DNA from: Microbacterium abyssi
GTDB taxonomy: Bacteria; Actinomycetota; Actinomycetes; Actinomycetales; Microbacteriaceae
Direction of reading: 5' to 3'
NCBI RefSeq assembly: GCF_015277895.1
Contig: NZ_CP063815.1
Location: 2,480,001-2,544,000 of the forward strand
Length of the DNA: 64,000 bases
The number at the start of each line of letters is the position of its first letter. Position 1 is the stretch's first letter. The translations under genes were made by a program, and so were the position numbers. The notes below the pieces were generated by a model that made no database searches, was not told where the DNA came from, and was given only the letters and a program-made list of their open reading frames with translations. Shown here piece by piece: positions 16,617 through 24,941 of the stretch.

Positions 16617-18682
16617 ATCAACTGCTGAACAAGCTCGCGGTGCCGATCGGCGTGGTCGGCATCATCATGCTGCTCGTCGTGCCGATCCCGCCTTTCCTGC
16701 TGGACACCCTCATCATCCTGAACATCATGTTCGCGCTGCTGATCCTGCTGACGTCGATGTTCGTGAAGAAGCCGTTGGACTTCTCGGTGTTCCCGTCGCT
16801 CCTGCTGGTGGCGACGCTGTTCCGGCTCGGCCTGAACGTGGCATCCACGCGTCTGGTGCTCGGCGAGGCATATGCCGGCCAGGTGATCGAGGCGTTCGGC
16901 GCGATCGCGGTGGGTGGGTCGCTCATCATCGGCGCCGTGGTGTTCCTCATCCTCGTGGTCATCCAGTTCGTCGTGGTCACCAAGGGCGCCGAGCGCGTCG
17001 CCGAGGTGGGCGCGCGCTTCACCCTCGACGCGATGCCGGGCAAGCAGATGGCCATCGACGCCGACCTGAACGCGGGCCTCATCACCGATACGCAGGCGCG
17101 CGAGCGTCGCGCCGAGGTCGCCGCGGAGGCCGACTTCTACGGCGCGATGGACGGTGCGTCGAAGTTCGTCAAGGGCGACGCGATCGCCGGCCTGGTCATC
17201 ATCATCATCAACCTCATCGGCGGCATCGCGATCGGCCTCGTCTCACACGGCATGGACATCGAGGAGGCCGTGAGCACTTACAGCCTCCTGACGATCGGCG
17301 ATGGCCTGGTGACGCAGATCCCGGCGCTGCTGATGGCGGTGTCGACGGGCATGATCGTCACGCGGTCGAACGCCGAGGCCGAGATGGGCCAGGCCGCGAC
17401 CGCGCAGCTGGGACAGTCCCGCAACGCGCTGATCATCGCCGGATGCGCGGCGATCGTCATGGGACTCATCCCCGGGATGCCGCTGCTGGTGTTCGTCACG
17501 ATCGGCGCGCTGCTGCTGCTCGCGGCGCAGCGGGTGAAGGCCTCGCAGGCGCGGGCTTCTGCCGAGGCGGCCGTCGCCGCAGGGCCTGACGGTTCGCCGT
17601 CGCCGGAGCAGCCGGAGGAGCTGATCGAGAAGATGCGCGTGCACGCGCTGGAGATCCAGCTCGCACCGAACATCGTCGATCTCGTGACGGGCGGCCCGGA
17701 CGATCTGCTGGCCCGCGTAAAGGCGCTGCGGCGGCGCATCGCCCTCGACCTCGGCCTGGTGGTGCCGCCGGTGCGCACGCGCGACAGCATCGAGCTGCCG
17801 AACTCGACGTACGTCATCCGCATCGCCGGCGTCGAGACCGGGCGCGGCACCGCGCCTCCCGGATCCGTGCTCGCGCTCGGACAGGGCCTGGACTCGCTGC
17901 CGGGTCAGGCCGCCCTGGACCCGGTCTTCGGGCTGGAGGGCAAGTGGATCCCGATGGAGATGCGGCACAGCGCCGAGTTCTCCGGCGCGACGGTCATCGA
18001 CCGCGCCAGCGTCATCATCACGCACCTGTCGAGCGTCATCCAGTCGAACGCCGCACGCCTGCTCAGCCGCGAGGATGTGCGCCAGCTCACGGATGCGCTC
18101 AAGCAGGTGTCGCCGGCCGCAGTCGAGGAGCTCACTCCGGCGCTGCTGTCGCTCGCCGAGGTGCAGCGGGTGCTGCAGGGGCTGCTCGCCGAGCGTGTGC
18201 CGATCAATGACCTCAGCCGGATCTACGAGGCGCTCGCGCTGCGCGCGAAGGCATCGACCGACCCTGACGGTCTGATCGAGGCGGCGCGTGTCGCGCTGGG
18301 GCCGGCGATCGCGGCGCGGTTCGCGGATGCCGGGACGCTGCGCGTCATCATGATCAACCCGCTGCTGGAGCAGGCGATGCTCGAGAATCTGCGGGCGAGC
18401 GATGACGGACCGCAGATCGTGTTCGACCCGCAGCGGCTCGAGGGGGTCATCGAGTCGGTGAAGCAGGCTGTGGCCGGCGTCACCGACGGCGAGCCGGTGC
18501 TCGTATGCGCGCCGACGCTGCGAGCTGCTGTGCGGCGGCTGGTGTCGGCGCAGACCGACGGACTGCCGGTGCTGTCGTACAACGAGGCGACCGCTGCCGC
18601 CCTGACGATCGAGACGGTTGGCGTCGTGCGCGACAGCCCCGCGCTGTCGGCGCCGGTGAACCCCGCGGTGGGTACGCTGTAG
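16613..18682 (+). CDS. flhA: Flagellar export gate protein FlhA
   Basis: 689 residues, normal for FlhA. It forms the nonameric ring of the export gate. Eight membrane segments lie in the first 310 residues. The FHIPEP block ADFYGAMDGASKFVKGDAIAGLVIIIINLIGG between helices 4 and 5, and RLGLNVASTRLVL earlier, are diagnostic. The cytoplasmic domain (about 330-670) docks chaperone-substrate complexes and includes LLSREDVRQLTDALK. It is the last gene of the third flagellar block; csrA follows after 31 bases with its own promoter-like box. Confidence 0.96.
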   Translation: MNQLLNKLAVPIGVVGIIMLLVVPIPPFLLDTLIILNIMFALLILLTSMFVKKPLDFSVFPSLLLVATLFRLGLNVASTRLVLGEAYAGQVIEAFGAIAVGGSLIIGAVVFLILVVIQFVVVTKGAERVAEVGARFTLDAMPGKQMAIDADLNAGLITDTQARERRAEVAAEADFYGAMDGASKFVKGDAIAGLVIIIINLIGGIAIGLVSHGMDIEEAVSTYSLLTIGDGLVTQIPALLMAVSTGMIVTRSNAEAEMGQAATAQLGQSRNALIIAGCAAIVMGLIPGMPLLVFVTIGALLLLAAQRVKASQARASAEAAVAAGPDGSPSPEQPEELIEKMRVHALEIQLAPNIVDLVTGGPDDLLARVKALRRRIALDLGLVVPPVRTRDSIELPNSTYVIRIAGVETGRGTAPPGSVLALGQGLDSLPGQAALDPVFGLEGKWIPMEMRHSAEFSGATVIDRASVIITHLSSVIQSNAARLLSREDVRQLTDALKQVSPAAVEELTPALLSLAEVQRVLQGLLAERVPINDLSRIYEALALRAKASTDPDGLIEAARVALGPAIAARFADAGTLRVIMINPLLEQAMLENLRASDDGPQIVFDPQRLEGVIESVKQAVAGVTDGEPVLVCAPTLRAAVRRLVSAQTDGLPVLSYNEATAAALTIETVGVVRDSPALSAPVNPAVGTL

Positions 18683-18701
18683 TCGCCGATCCTCGAGCCG
18701 G

Positions 18702-18707
18702 TAGGCT
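18702..18707 (+). promoter_or_regulatory. -10 box for leaderless csrA
   Basis: TAGGCT fits the actinobacterial TANNNT -10 pattern and ends 6 bases before the csrA GTG, so a transcript beginning at or near the GTG is expected. The same box at the same distance precedes acpS (21101-21106, minus strand). Confidence 0.5.
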
Positions 18708-18713
18708 GAACTC

Positions 18714-18965
18714 GTGCTGGTGTTGACGAGGCGGATCGGTGAGAGCGTACGCATCGACGGCGAAATCGAGGTGACGCTGCTCGACATCAAGGGCGACAGC
18801 GTGCGCATCGGCGTCAAGGCACCGCGCGAGACCCGCATCCAGCGGTCCGAGATCGTGGATGCCGTCGTCGCCGAGAACGTCTCGGCCGCAGCGGATTCCG
18901 GAGCCGATGCCGAGAAGGCGATCTTCGAGGCGCTGGCCAAGCGCCGGGAGTCGCAGGAGCCGTAG
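18714..18965 (+). CDS. csrA: Carbon storage regulator CsrA
   Basis: 83 residues. MLVLTRRIGESVRIDGEIEVTLLDIKGDSVRIGVKAPRETRIQRSEI is a textbook CsrA (consensus MLiLtRrvGEsl.Igd.I.vtVl...g.qVriGi.APk.v.VhReEi). It is an RNA-binding dimer that blocks ribosome sites; in Gram-positives with flagella it represses flagellin translation and is countered by FliW, which is not in this window. The tail (about 55-83) is Ala-rich and not conserved. It directly follows flhA, so it belongs functionally to the motility cluster, but probably has its own leaderless promoter. Confidence 0.95.
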   Translation: MLVLTRRIGESVRIDGEIEVTLLDIKGDSVRIGVKAPRETRIQRSEIVDAVVAENVSAAADSGADAEKAIFEALAKRRESQEP

Positions 18966-18975
18966 GGGTCCTGGG

Positions 18976-19150
18976 CGGCTTCGACTCGCTGCGCTCGCTC
19001 AGCCCGTTTCGTCTTCGGCGGCTCCGCCGCCTCCGCTCAACGCCCCGCGCAGGCGTCCCCGGCGGGCTCCCGCGCAGGGGCGCCCCCGCGGGTCGTTGAG
19101 CGAGCGGAGCGAGACGAAACGCGTTGAGCGAGCGTCAGCGAGCCGAAACG
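18976..19150. repeat. Intergenic inverted/direct repeat region between csrA and tsaE
   Basis: Two 28-29 bp direct copies of a CGTTGAGCGAGCG...CGAAACG unit lie at 19094-19121 and 19122-19150. A reversed, expanded copy lies at 19005-19042 (CGTTTCGTCT ... CGCTCAACG) around the inner palindrome GGCGGCTCCGCCGCC. The arms can fold into a large hairpin between the convergent genes, probably serving as a two-way terminator. The last tsaE codons and its stop lie in the final copy. Confidence 0.7.
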
Positions 19151-19635
19151 TCCCCCGCCGCGACGCGCTCGATCGTCACGACCCGAGGTGCATCGGCATC
19201 CAGATCCTCGTCGGCGACGCCCTCCGCGCCGCCGACCGGACGCTCCAGCTCGATGTCCCACCAGGCATCGGCGATCGAGGCGGCCATGTCGCGCCCCCAC
19301 TCGATCACGACGACCGAGCCGGCGAGGTCGACGTCGAGGTCGTCGAGCTCCGCGGCCGAGCCCAGACGATACGCGTCGACGTGCACGAGCGGCGCCCGGC
19401 CGACCAGCGACGGATGCGTGCGGGCGATCACGAACGTCGGGCTCTGCACGGGTCCGCGCACGCCGAGGCCCTGCGCGAGCCCGCGCGTGAAGGTCGTCTT
19501 GCCGGCGCCGAGCGGCCCGGTCAGCACCAGCAGATCGCCGGCGACGAGCTGCTCGCCGATGACGAACCCGAGGCGCTCCATCTCGTCCGCGGTCGCGATC
19601 TCGCGGCGGCCGAGGAAGGCGGGATCAACACTCAC
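19135..19635 (-). CDS. tsaE: tRNA threonylcarbamoyladenosine biosynthesis ATPase TsaE
   Basis: 166 residues from the GTG at 19635, which overlaps the alr stop (GTGA). TsaE is the ATPase partner of TsaB-TsaD in t6A37 tRNA modification. Walker A is LTGPLGAGKTTFTRGLAQGLG at about residues 35-55, followed by VQSPTFVIARTH and LVHVDAYRLGSAAELDDLD, all family blocks. VVVIEWGRDMA matches the usual v-t-v-I-E-W-p-e. The final codons (DVSAR and stop) come from the intergenic repeat described at 18976-19150, so the natural C-terminus may have been replaced. Confidence 0.94.
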   Translation of the reverse strand: MSVDPAFLGRREIATADEMERLGFVIGEQLVAGDLLVLTGPLGAGKTTFTRGLAQGLGVRGPVQSPTFVIARTHPSLVGRAPLVHVDAYRLGSAAELDDLDVDLAGSVVVIEWGRDMAASIADAWWDIELERPVGGAEGVADEDLDADAPRVVTIERVAAGDVSAR

Positions 19636-20732
19636 GAGTTGCTCCGCGGCACGCGGTTGCCGATGCGGGCGACGATCTCGTAGTTGATCGTGCTCGCCGC
19701 GTTCGCCCACTCCGTCGCCGACGGCACGCCGAGGGTCGGGTCGCCGAACAGCACCACCTCGTCGCCCACCGCGACATGCGCATCGCCGACGTCGACGACG
19801 AACTGGTCCATCGCGACGCGGCCGGCCACGGTGAAGCGCTGACCGTTGATCACGACGGGGCCGCGGCCCGATGCCTGCCGAGGGATGCCGTCCGCATACC
19901 CGAGCGGAACGAGGGCGAGGGTGGTGTCGCGGTTCGTGCGGTGGTCGTAGCCGTACGAGACGCCGGAGCCCGCGGGCACCCGTCGCACGGCGGCGACTGC
20001 TCCGCGCAGAGTCATGGCGGGCCGCAGGCCGAGCTCGGCGGACGAGCGGTCATCGAACGGCGAGAGCCCGTAGAGGCCGATGCCGATGCGGACGGCGTCG
20101 AGCCGTGTCTCGGGCAGGTCGATCGCGGCGGCCGTGGCGGCGATGTGGCGGATCTCCGGATGGATACCTGCCGACGCCGCGGCCCTCGTCCCCTCCTCGA
20201 ACCGGGCGAGTGCTGCCCGGTCGTCGGCGGGCGAGGTGTTCGAGACGTGGCTGAAGAGCCCGACGATGCGGATGCGGCCGATGCGCTCGAGCCGCGCCGC
20301 TTCGGCGAAGACGCGACCCCAGTCGCCCGGTGCGATGCCGTTGCGCGAGAGGCCCGTCTCGAGCTTCAGGTGCACCGCCACATCCCCACCCGCGACGGCG
20401 CCTGCGGCCTCGAGCTGGTCGAACGAGGAGATGCCGAGCTCGATGCCTTCTGCGGCGGCGGCCTCGAAGCGCTCGCCCGGCTGGTGCAGCCAGGCGATGA
20501 TCGGGGCGTTGATGCCCTGCCGGCGCAGGTCGACGGCCTCGGCGATGTCGGCGACGCCGAGTCTGGTCGCTCCGCCGGAGAGCGCGGCGACGGCGGATGC
20601 CGCGGCACCGTGCCCGTACCCGTTCGCCTTGACCACGGCGATGACCTCGACGCCGGTGAGGCGGCGCAGGTGGCGAGTGTTGTCTGCGATGGCATCCATC
20701 TCGATGGACGCCTCGTGGAACGGCACGCTCAC
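19632..20732 (-). CDS. alr: Alanine racemase
   Basis: 366 residues from the GTG at 20732, inside the acpS stop. It converts L-alanine to D-alanine for peptidoglycan. The PLP lysine is Lys35 in VIAVVKANGYGHGA. The second catalytic residue, Tyr, is in the GVSYGYDHRT segment (about 250-260), and AMDQFVVDVGD is the usual C-terminal block. The N-terminal TIM barrel and C-terminal beta domain are complete. It forms an overlapping trio acpS-alr-tsaE, a common actinobacterial order. Confidence 0.96.
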   Translation of the reverse strand: MSVPFHEASIEMDAIADNTRHLRRLTGVEVIAVVKANGYGHGAAASAVAALSGGATRLGVADIAEAVDLRRQGINAPIIAWLHQPGERFEAAAAEGIELGISSFDQLEAAGAVAGGDVAVHLKLETGLSRNGIAPGDWGRVFAEAARLERIGRIRIVGLFSHVSNTSPADDRAALARFEEGTRAAASAGIHPEIRHIAATAAAIDLPETRLDAVRIGIGLYGLSPFDDRSSAELGLRPAMTLRGAVAAVRRVPAGSGVSYGYDHRTNRDTTLALVPLGYADGIPRQASGRGPVVINGQRFTVAGRVAMDQFVVDVGDAHVAVGDEVVLFGDPTLGVPSATEWANAASTINYEIVARIGNRVPRSNS

Positions 20733-21094
20733 GCGGCGCTCTCGATCCGCTCGGCGATCACGAACGCGGTCGCAAGGCCGGCGTCGTGCGACATGGTCAG
20801 ATGCAGGCTGGTGATGCCGCGCTGCTCGATGGCGTCGGCGGTCGTGCCGGAAAGGCGGAAGTACGGCTTGCCGGACTCCTCGGACCCGATCTCGATCTCG
20901 GTCCAGTGCACGCCGTCCGATCCGCCGAGCGCCTTGATGAGGGCTTCCTTCGCGGCGTAGCGCGCGGCGAGCGACGGCAGCCGCAGCTCGCGCTCGGTCG
21001 GGGCGAACAGGCGCTCCATCAACCGCGGAGTCCGGGACATGGTGCGCTCGAACCGCGGGATGTCTACGAGGTCGATGCCGGTCCCGATGATCAC
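20729..21094 (-). CDS. acpS: Holo-[acyl-carrier-protein] synthase
   Basis: 121 residues from a GTG start. AcpS transfers 4'-phosphopantetheine from CoA to acyl carrier protein. The Mg-binding motif MIIGTGIDLVDIPRFE at the N-terminus and AARYAAKEALIKALG at about residues 43-57 are the two AcpS signatures. It heads the acpS-alr-tsaE operon; a TAGGCT -10 box ends 6 bases before the GTG, suggesting a leaderless message. Confidence 0.95.
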   Translation of the reverse strand: MIIGTGIDLVDIPRFERTMSRTPRLMERLFAPTERELRLPSLAARYAAKEALIKALGGSDGVHWTEIEIGSEESGKPYFRLSGTTADAIEQRGITSLHLTMSHDAGLATAFVIAERIESAA

Positions 21095-21100
21095 CGCTCC

Positions 21101-21106
21101 AGCCTA
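21101..21106 (-). promoter_or_regulatory. -10 box for leaderless acpS-alr-tsaE
   Basis: On the minus strand TAGGCT is followed by 6 bases and then the GTG of acpS. No Shine-Dalgarno sequence fits in this space. The box and spacing are the same as for csrA. Confidence 0.5.
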
Positions 21107-21125
21107 CTCGGGGCGATGCCGTCGC

Positions 21126-21206
21126 ACGGATGGCTGGGCACTTGCGCGGCTGGCCGCCGGATCGCCGCAGATCGACGGCCATTCGTGCCGATCCTCAGCC
21201 ATCCGT
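21126..21206 (+). repeat. Dispersed 81-bp repeat, copy A
   Basis: One of three related elements (others at 29640 and 30667). It begins ACGGATGGCTGG and ends TCAGCCATCCGT, so the ends form an 11-of-12 inverted repeat, and it has an internal GGCCATTCGTGC. It fills the gap between the acpS promoter and the end of the ABC importer operon. Confidence 0.75.
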
Positions 21207-21211
21207 ACGGG

Positions 21212-22051
21212 TCAGGCCCGGGCGAGATCCCGCCGCACCTCGTCCCGCAACCGCCCGAGGTTCTCTGGTTCGGGCGCCGCGTCGAGGAGACGCTTGGTGT
21301 ACTCGTGCTGCGGGTTGAGGATGATCTCGTCGCTGGGCCCGCGCTCGACGACATCGCCCCGATACAACACCATGATCTCGTCGCTGAAATGACGGGCCGT
21401 GGCGAGGTCGTGCGTGATGTACAGCACGCCGAGGTCGTCCTCACGCTGCAGCTGGGCGAGCAGGTTCAGCACGCCGAGGCGGATCGACACATCGAGCATC
21501 GACACCGGCTCGTCTGCCACGATGAACCGCGCACCGGGAGCCAGCGCCCGCGCGATCGCGACGCGCTGCCGCTGCCCGCCGGAGAGCTCGTGCGGACGGC
21601 GGTCGGCGAAGCTCTCGGCGGGTGACAGCCGCACGCGCTCGAGCAGCTCGAGCACGCGCAGGCGCACCTGGTCGCCCTTCAGCTCGGGGTGGTGCAGCCG
21701 CACCGGGCGCTCGAGGTGGTGCATGATCGTGTGGTACGGATTCAGCGAGGCGAACGGATCCTGGAACACCATCTGCACCTCGGAGCGGTATGCGGCGACA
21801 TCGCGCGCCCCCGAACCGGTCGCCTTCCCGTCGAGCAGGATCTGACCGGAGGTCGGGGTCTCGAGCTTCATGAGCATCCGGGCGATTGTCGACTTGCCCG
21901 AACCGGATTCCCCCACCAGAGCGATCGTCCTGCCTGCCTCGATCGTGAACGAGACGTCCTTGACCGCGTGCAGGATCGAGGTTCGGAAGCCCGAGCGCAG
22001 CGTGAAGTCCTTGACCAGGCTGCGGGCCTCAAGGCTCGGTTTCGCGTTCAT
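21212..22051 (-). CDS. ABC importer ATPase, OppF/DppF type
   Basis: 279 residues. Walker A is ALVGESGSGKSTIARMLMKLE (about 46-66), the signature is LSGGQRQRVAIARAL, and Walker B is FIVADEPVSMLD. The C-terminal oligopeptide-ATPase zone appears as ERGPSDEIILNPQHEYTKRLLDAAP, which marks the peptide/nickel/oligosaccharide-type importers. Slightly shorter than the usual 310-330 residues. Last gene of the five-gene importer operon; its start overlaps the end of the OppD-type gene by ATGA. Substrate is inferred from the adjoining hexosaminidase and ROK regulator rather than from this protein. Confidence 0.9.
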   Translation of the reverse strand: MNAKPSLEARSLVKDFTLRSGFRTSILHAVKDVSFTIEAGRTIALVGESGSGKSTIARMLMKLETPTSGQILLDGKATGSGARDVAAYRSEVQMVFQDPFASLNPYHTIMHHLERPVRLHHPELKGDQVRLRVLELLERVRLSPAESFADRRPHELSGGQRQRVAIARALAPGARFIVADEPVSMLDVSIRLGVLNLLAQLQREDDLGVLYITHDLATARHFSDEIMVLYRGDVVERGPSDEIILNPQHEYTKRLLDAAPEPENLGRLRDEVRRDLARA

Positions 22052-22911
22052 CGGACCTGCTCCTGACTGATTTGCGCTCCCGTGCGCACGAAGTCGCCTC
22101 GTTCGCCGCGCAGGCTGGGGAAGCTCGACAGCAGTCGTTTGGTGTACTCGTGCTGCGGGTTACGGTAGATCTCTTCGGACGTTCCCTGCTCGACGATCTG
22201 CCCCTGCAGCATGACGGCGATCCGATCGCTGATCTCGATGAGCATCGGCAGGTCGTGCGTGATGAAGATCACGGCGAAGCCGAGCTGTTCGCGCAGTCGC
22301 ATGATCTCTCGGATGATGTCGCGCTGCACGACGACGTCGAGCGCGGTGGTCGGCTCGTCCATGATCATGACCTGCGGGTCGAGTGCGAGCGCCATGGCGA
22401 TCATCACCCGCTGACGCATTCCGCCCGACAGCTCGTGCGGGAAGCTGGTGAGCCGGGTCGGGTCGACGCCGACCAGGGTGAGCAGTTCCCGTGCACGCTC
22501 CTTCTTGGCCGCCCTGCTCATGCCCGGGCGGTGCGTGTCGAAGACGTCGAAGATCTGGGCTTTGACGCTGATCACCGGATTGAGCGAGTTCATCGCGCTC
22601 TGGAAGACCATGGAGATCTTGTCCCAGCGGAACGCACGCAACTTCTCCCCCGTGAGCCCGACGATGTCGATGTCGTCACCGCTGCGGTCATGGAAGACGA
22701 TCTCACCGCCGGTCATCAGCGCTGGAGCGTTCAGGAGTCTGTTCAGCCCGTAGGCGAGGGTCGTCTTGCCGCAGCCGGACTCACCGGCGAGCCCGAGGAT
22801 CTCACCGCGGTTGAGCGTGAGCGACACATCGCGCACCGCCTTCACGGGAGGGTCGACTTCGTACTCGATCGACACGTTCCGGGCGCTCAGCACCGGCTCG
22901 ACGACGCTCAC
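22048..22911 (-). CDS. ABC importer ATPase, OppD/DppD type
   Basis: 287 residues. Walker A is GLAGESGCGKTTLAYGLNRL (about 38-57), the signature is LSGGMRQRVMIAMAL, and Walker B is VMIMDEPTTALD. The C-terminal oligopeptide motif VEQGTSEEIYRNPQHEYTKRLLSS is present. It pairs with the OppF-type ATPase to drive the two permeases. The ATGs of the ATPase genes overlap the stops of the preceding genes by four bases, so the operon is tightly coupled. It is shorter at the C-terminus than classical OppD. Confidence 0.9.
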   Translation of the reverse strand: MSVVEPVLSARNVSIEYEVDPPVKAVRDVSLTLNRGEILGLAGESGCGKTTLAYGLNRLLNAPALMTGGEIVFHDRSGDDIDIVGLTGEKLRAFRWDKISMVFQSAMNSLNPVISVKAQIFDVFDTHRPGMSRAAKKERARELLTLVGVDPTRLTSFPHELSGGMRQRVMIAMALALDPQVMIMDEPTTALDVVVQRDIIREIMRLREQLGFAVIFITHDLPMLIEISDRIAVMLQGQIVEQGTSEEIYRNPQHEYTKRLLSSFPSLRGERGDFVRTGAQISQEQVR

Positions 22912-23909
22912 GCGGCGACTCCCTTCGACATGACGGCCTTGCGCACATTACGCGCGGCCTGCGGCGAGCTGCGCAGCTTCGGGTTGATGATCTCGTCGAT
23001 CGCGAAGTTGATCAGGGCGAGCCCACAGCCCAGGGCGGCGATCATGATGCCCGGCGGCACGAACCACCACCACGCACCCTGACCGAGCGCCTGCCCCGAC
23101 TGCGCCTCGTTGAGGATGGTTCCCCAGGTGATCGAGTCGGTCGGCCCGAGCCCCAGGTACGACAGGCCTGCTTCGCCGAGGATGGCGAAGATGATCGCGA
23201 ACAGGAACTGCGCGGCCAGCAGCGGCAGTAGGTTGGGCATGATCTCGATGAGGATGATGCGGAGCGAGCGCTCGCCGGCGACCTTCGAGGCATAGACGTA
23301 GTCGCGGGTGCGCAGCGAGCGGGTCTGCAGGCGCAGCACGTAGGCGGCGCCCGCCCACGAGGTGATGCCGAGCACGAAGGCGACCAGCTGCAAGCTTCGC
23401 ACGGGGGCGAATGCGGCGATGACCATCACGAGGGGAAGGCCGGGGATCACGATCATGATGTTGGTGACCAGCGCGAGCACATCCTCACGCCAGCCGGAGA
23501 GGTAGCCGGCCAGGACCCCGAAGATCAGCGACAGCACGATGGCGATGCCGCCGGCGATGAGTCCGACCATGAGCGAGCCCTGCGCGCCGTGCGCCAACTG
23601 GGCGAGCACGTCGTACCCGAGTTTCGTGGTGCCCAGCAGATGCTCGCTCGACGGCGGCGACAGCGCCGGGTTCTGCGAGTTGCGCGGGTTCTGAGTGACG
23701 AGCGGCGCGATGATCGCGAACAGCACGATCGCCGCGACGAGCAGGATGCCGACGACGAGCTTCGGCGTCATCGTGGGCAGCACGGCTCTGAGCCCGCTGC
23801 GCCGCTTGGGCTGGGTGACGAGGGCCTCGGTGCGCGGCGGGGAGGCGACGACCGCGTCATCCTCGATGATGGCCAGCTCGGCGGGGTTCCGCGTTGTGGT
23901 GTCAGACAT
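22908..23909 (-). CDS. ABC importer permease, OppC/DppC type
   Basis: 333 residues. The cytoplasmic N-terminus is long (about 40 residues), followed by a first helix (LVVGILLVAAIVLFAIIAPL), then five more. The binding-protein-dependent transport motif appears near YVYASKVAGERSLRIILIEIMPNLLPLL (E-A-A-x3-G-x9-I-x-x-H-x-x-P type). LGAGLSYLGLG, typical of OppC, occurs here as GEAGLSYLGLGP. It overlaps the OppB-type gene by 8 bases. Confidence 0.9.
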   Translation of the reverse strand: MSDTTTRNPAELAIIEDDAVVASPPRTEALVTQPKRRSGLRAVLPTMTPKLVVGILLVAAIVLFAIIAPLVTQNPRNSQNPALSPPSSEHLLGTTKLGYDVLAQLAHGAQGSLMVGLIAGGIAIVLSLIFGVLAGYLSGWREDVLALVTNIMIVIPGLPLVMVIAAFAPVRSLQLVAFVLGITSWAGAAYVLRLQTRSLRTRDYVYASKVAGERSLRIILIEIMPNLLPLLAAQFLFAIIFAILGEAGLSYLGLGPTDSITWGTILNEAQSGQALGQGAWWWFVPPGIMIAALGCGLALINFAIDEIINPKLRSSPQAARNVRKAVMSKGVAA

Positions 23910-24897
23910 TCTGTCGTGCCCTCGGGTCGATGAACCCGTAGACGAGGTCCATGAAGAAGTTGGCTGCGAGAACCGCGATGGTGATCACGAGGAAGACGCC
24001 CTGCATCAGCGCGTAGTCGCTGTTGAGCACAGCCTGGAACATCAGTTTTCCGACGCCCGGGTAGGTGAACACCTGCTCCATGACGATGGAGCCGGCCACG
24101 ACGAAGCCGAGAGTGATCGAGAACCCGGCGATCGAGGGGATGGCGGCGTTGCGTGCGGCGTAGGTGGTGAGGATGCGGCGCGGGCGCAGTCCCTTGGCCT
24201 CCGCCGTGGTGATGTAGTCCTCGGCGAGGGTCGAGACCATCATGTTGCGCATGCCGAACAGCCAGCCGCCGACCGAGCTGAGCACGATCGTGAGGGCGGG
24301 GAGCACGGCGTGAGTGGCCGCGTCGGAGATGAACGCCCACGTCGGCGCCGGGCCATCCGGGAAATCGAAGACGTCGTAGCCGCCGAAGATCGGGAACCAG
24401 CCCAAGCCGACCGCGAACACGGCGACCAGGATCAGTGCGAGCCAGAAGTACGGGATCGACTGCAGCACGGTGGTGGCCGGGATGATGTTGTCGACCCAGG
24501 TTCCGCGCTTCCAGCCGGCCCAGGCACCGAGCGCGACACCGAGCACGAACGAGATGACCGTGGCGACGCCCACCAGGATCAGGGTCCAGGGCAGCGCCTC
24601 GGCGATGAGCTCGGTCACCGGCGCCGGGTACTTGGTAACCGACACGCCCAGATCCCCCTGGAACATGCGGCCCCAGTAGCCGAGGTACTGCTGCCACAGC
24701 GGCTGGTCGTCACCGCCGAGCAGCAGCTTGATGTTGCGGATGGTGGATTCCGACACGTCGCCGCCTGCGCGCTGCAGTTTGGCGATCATGATGTCGGCGG
24801 GGTTGCCTGGCATCATCCGCGGGAGCAGGAAGTTGAGCGAGATCGTGGCCCACAGCGTCACCGCGTAGAACCCGATCCTTCGCAGGTAGAACTTCAT
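23902..24897 (-). CDS. ABC importer permease, OppB/DppB type
   Basis: 331 residues. It starts MKFYLRRIGFYAVTLWATISLNFLLPRMMPGNPAD, the standard OppB opening with the helix and PGdP motif (PGNP here). Six hydrophobic segments can be picked out. The permease coupling motif is TAEAKGLRPRRILTTYAARNAAIPSI. The long extracytoplasmic loop between helix 1 and 2 (ISEGG-type region, about 40-95) is as in family members for sugars and peptides. The start is 45 bases after the solute-binding protein gene. Confidence 0.9.
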   Translation of the reverse strand: MKFYLRRIGFYAVTLWATISLNFLLPRMMPGNPADIMIAKLQRAGGDVSESTIRNIKLLLGGDDQPLWQQYLGYWGRMFQGDLGVSVTKYPAPVTELIAEALPWTLILVGVATVISFVLGVALGAWAGWKRGTWVDNIIPATTVLQSIPYFWLALILVAVFAVGLGWFPIFGGYDVFDFPDGPAPTWAFISDAATHAVLPALTIVLSSVGGWLFGMRNMMVSTLAEDYITTAEAKGLRPRRILTTYAARNAAIPSIAGFSITLGFVVAGSIVMEQVFTYPGVGKLMFQAVLNSDYALMQGVFLVITIAVLAANFFMDLVYGFIDPRARQNV

Positions 24898-24941
24898 CTC
24901 AGATCGTCCTCGTCACTTCCTGCTCCCACGGATGCATGTCG

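Noticed and set aside
18685..18690. GCCGAT upstream of csrA as a fourth sigma-28 promoter
   Set aside because: There is no TAA-like -35 element at the required 11-base spacing; the TAGGCT box nearer the start is a better candidate.
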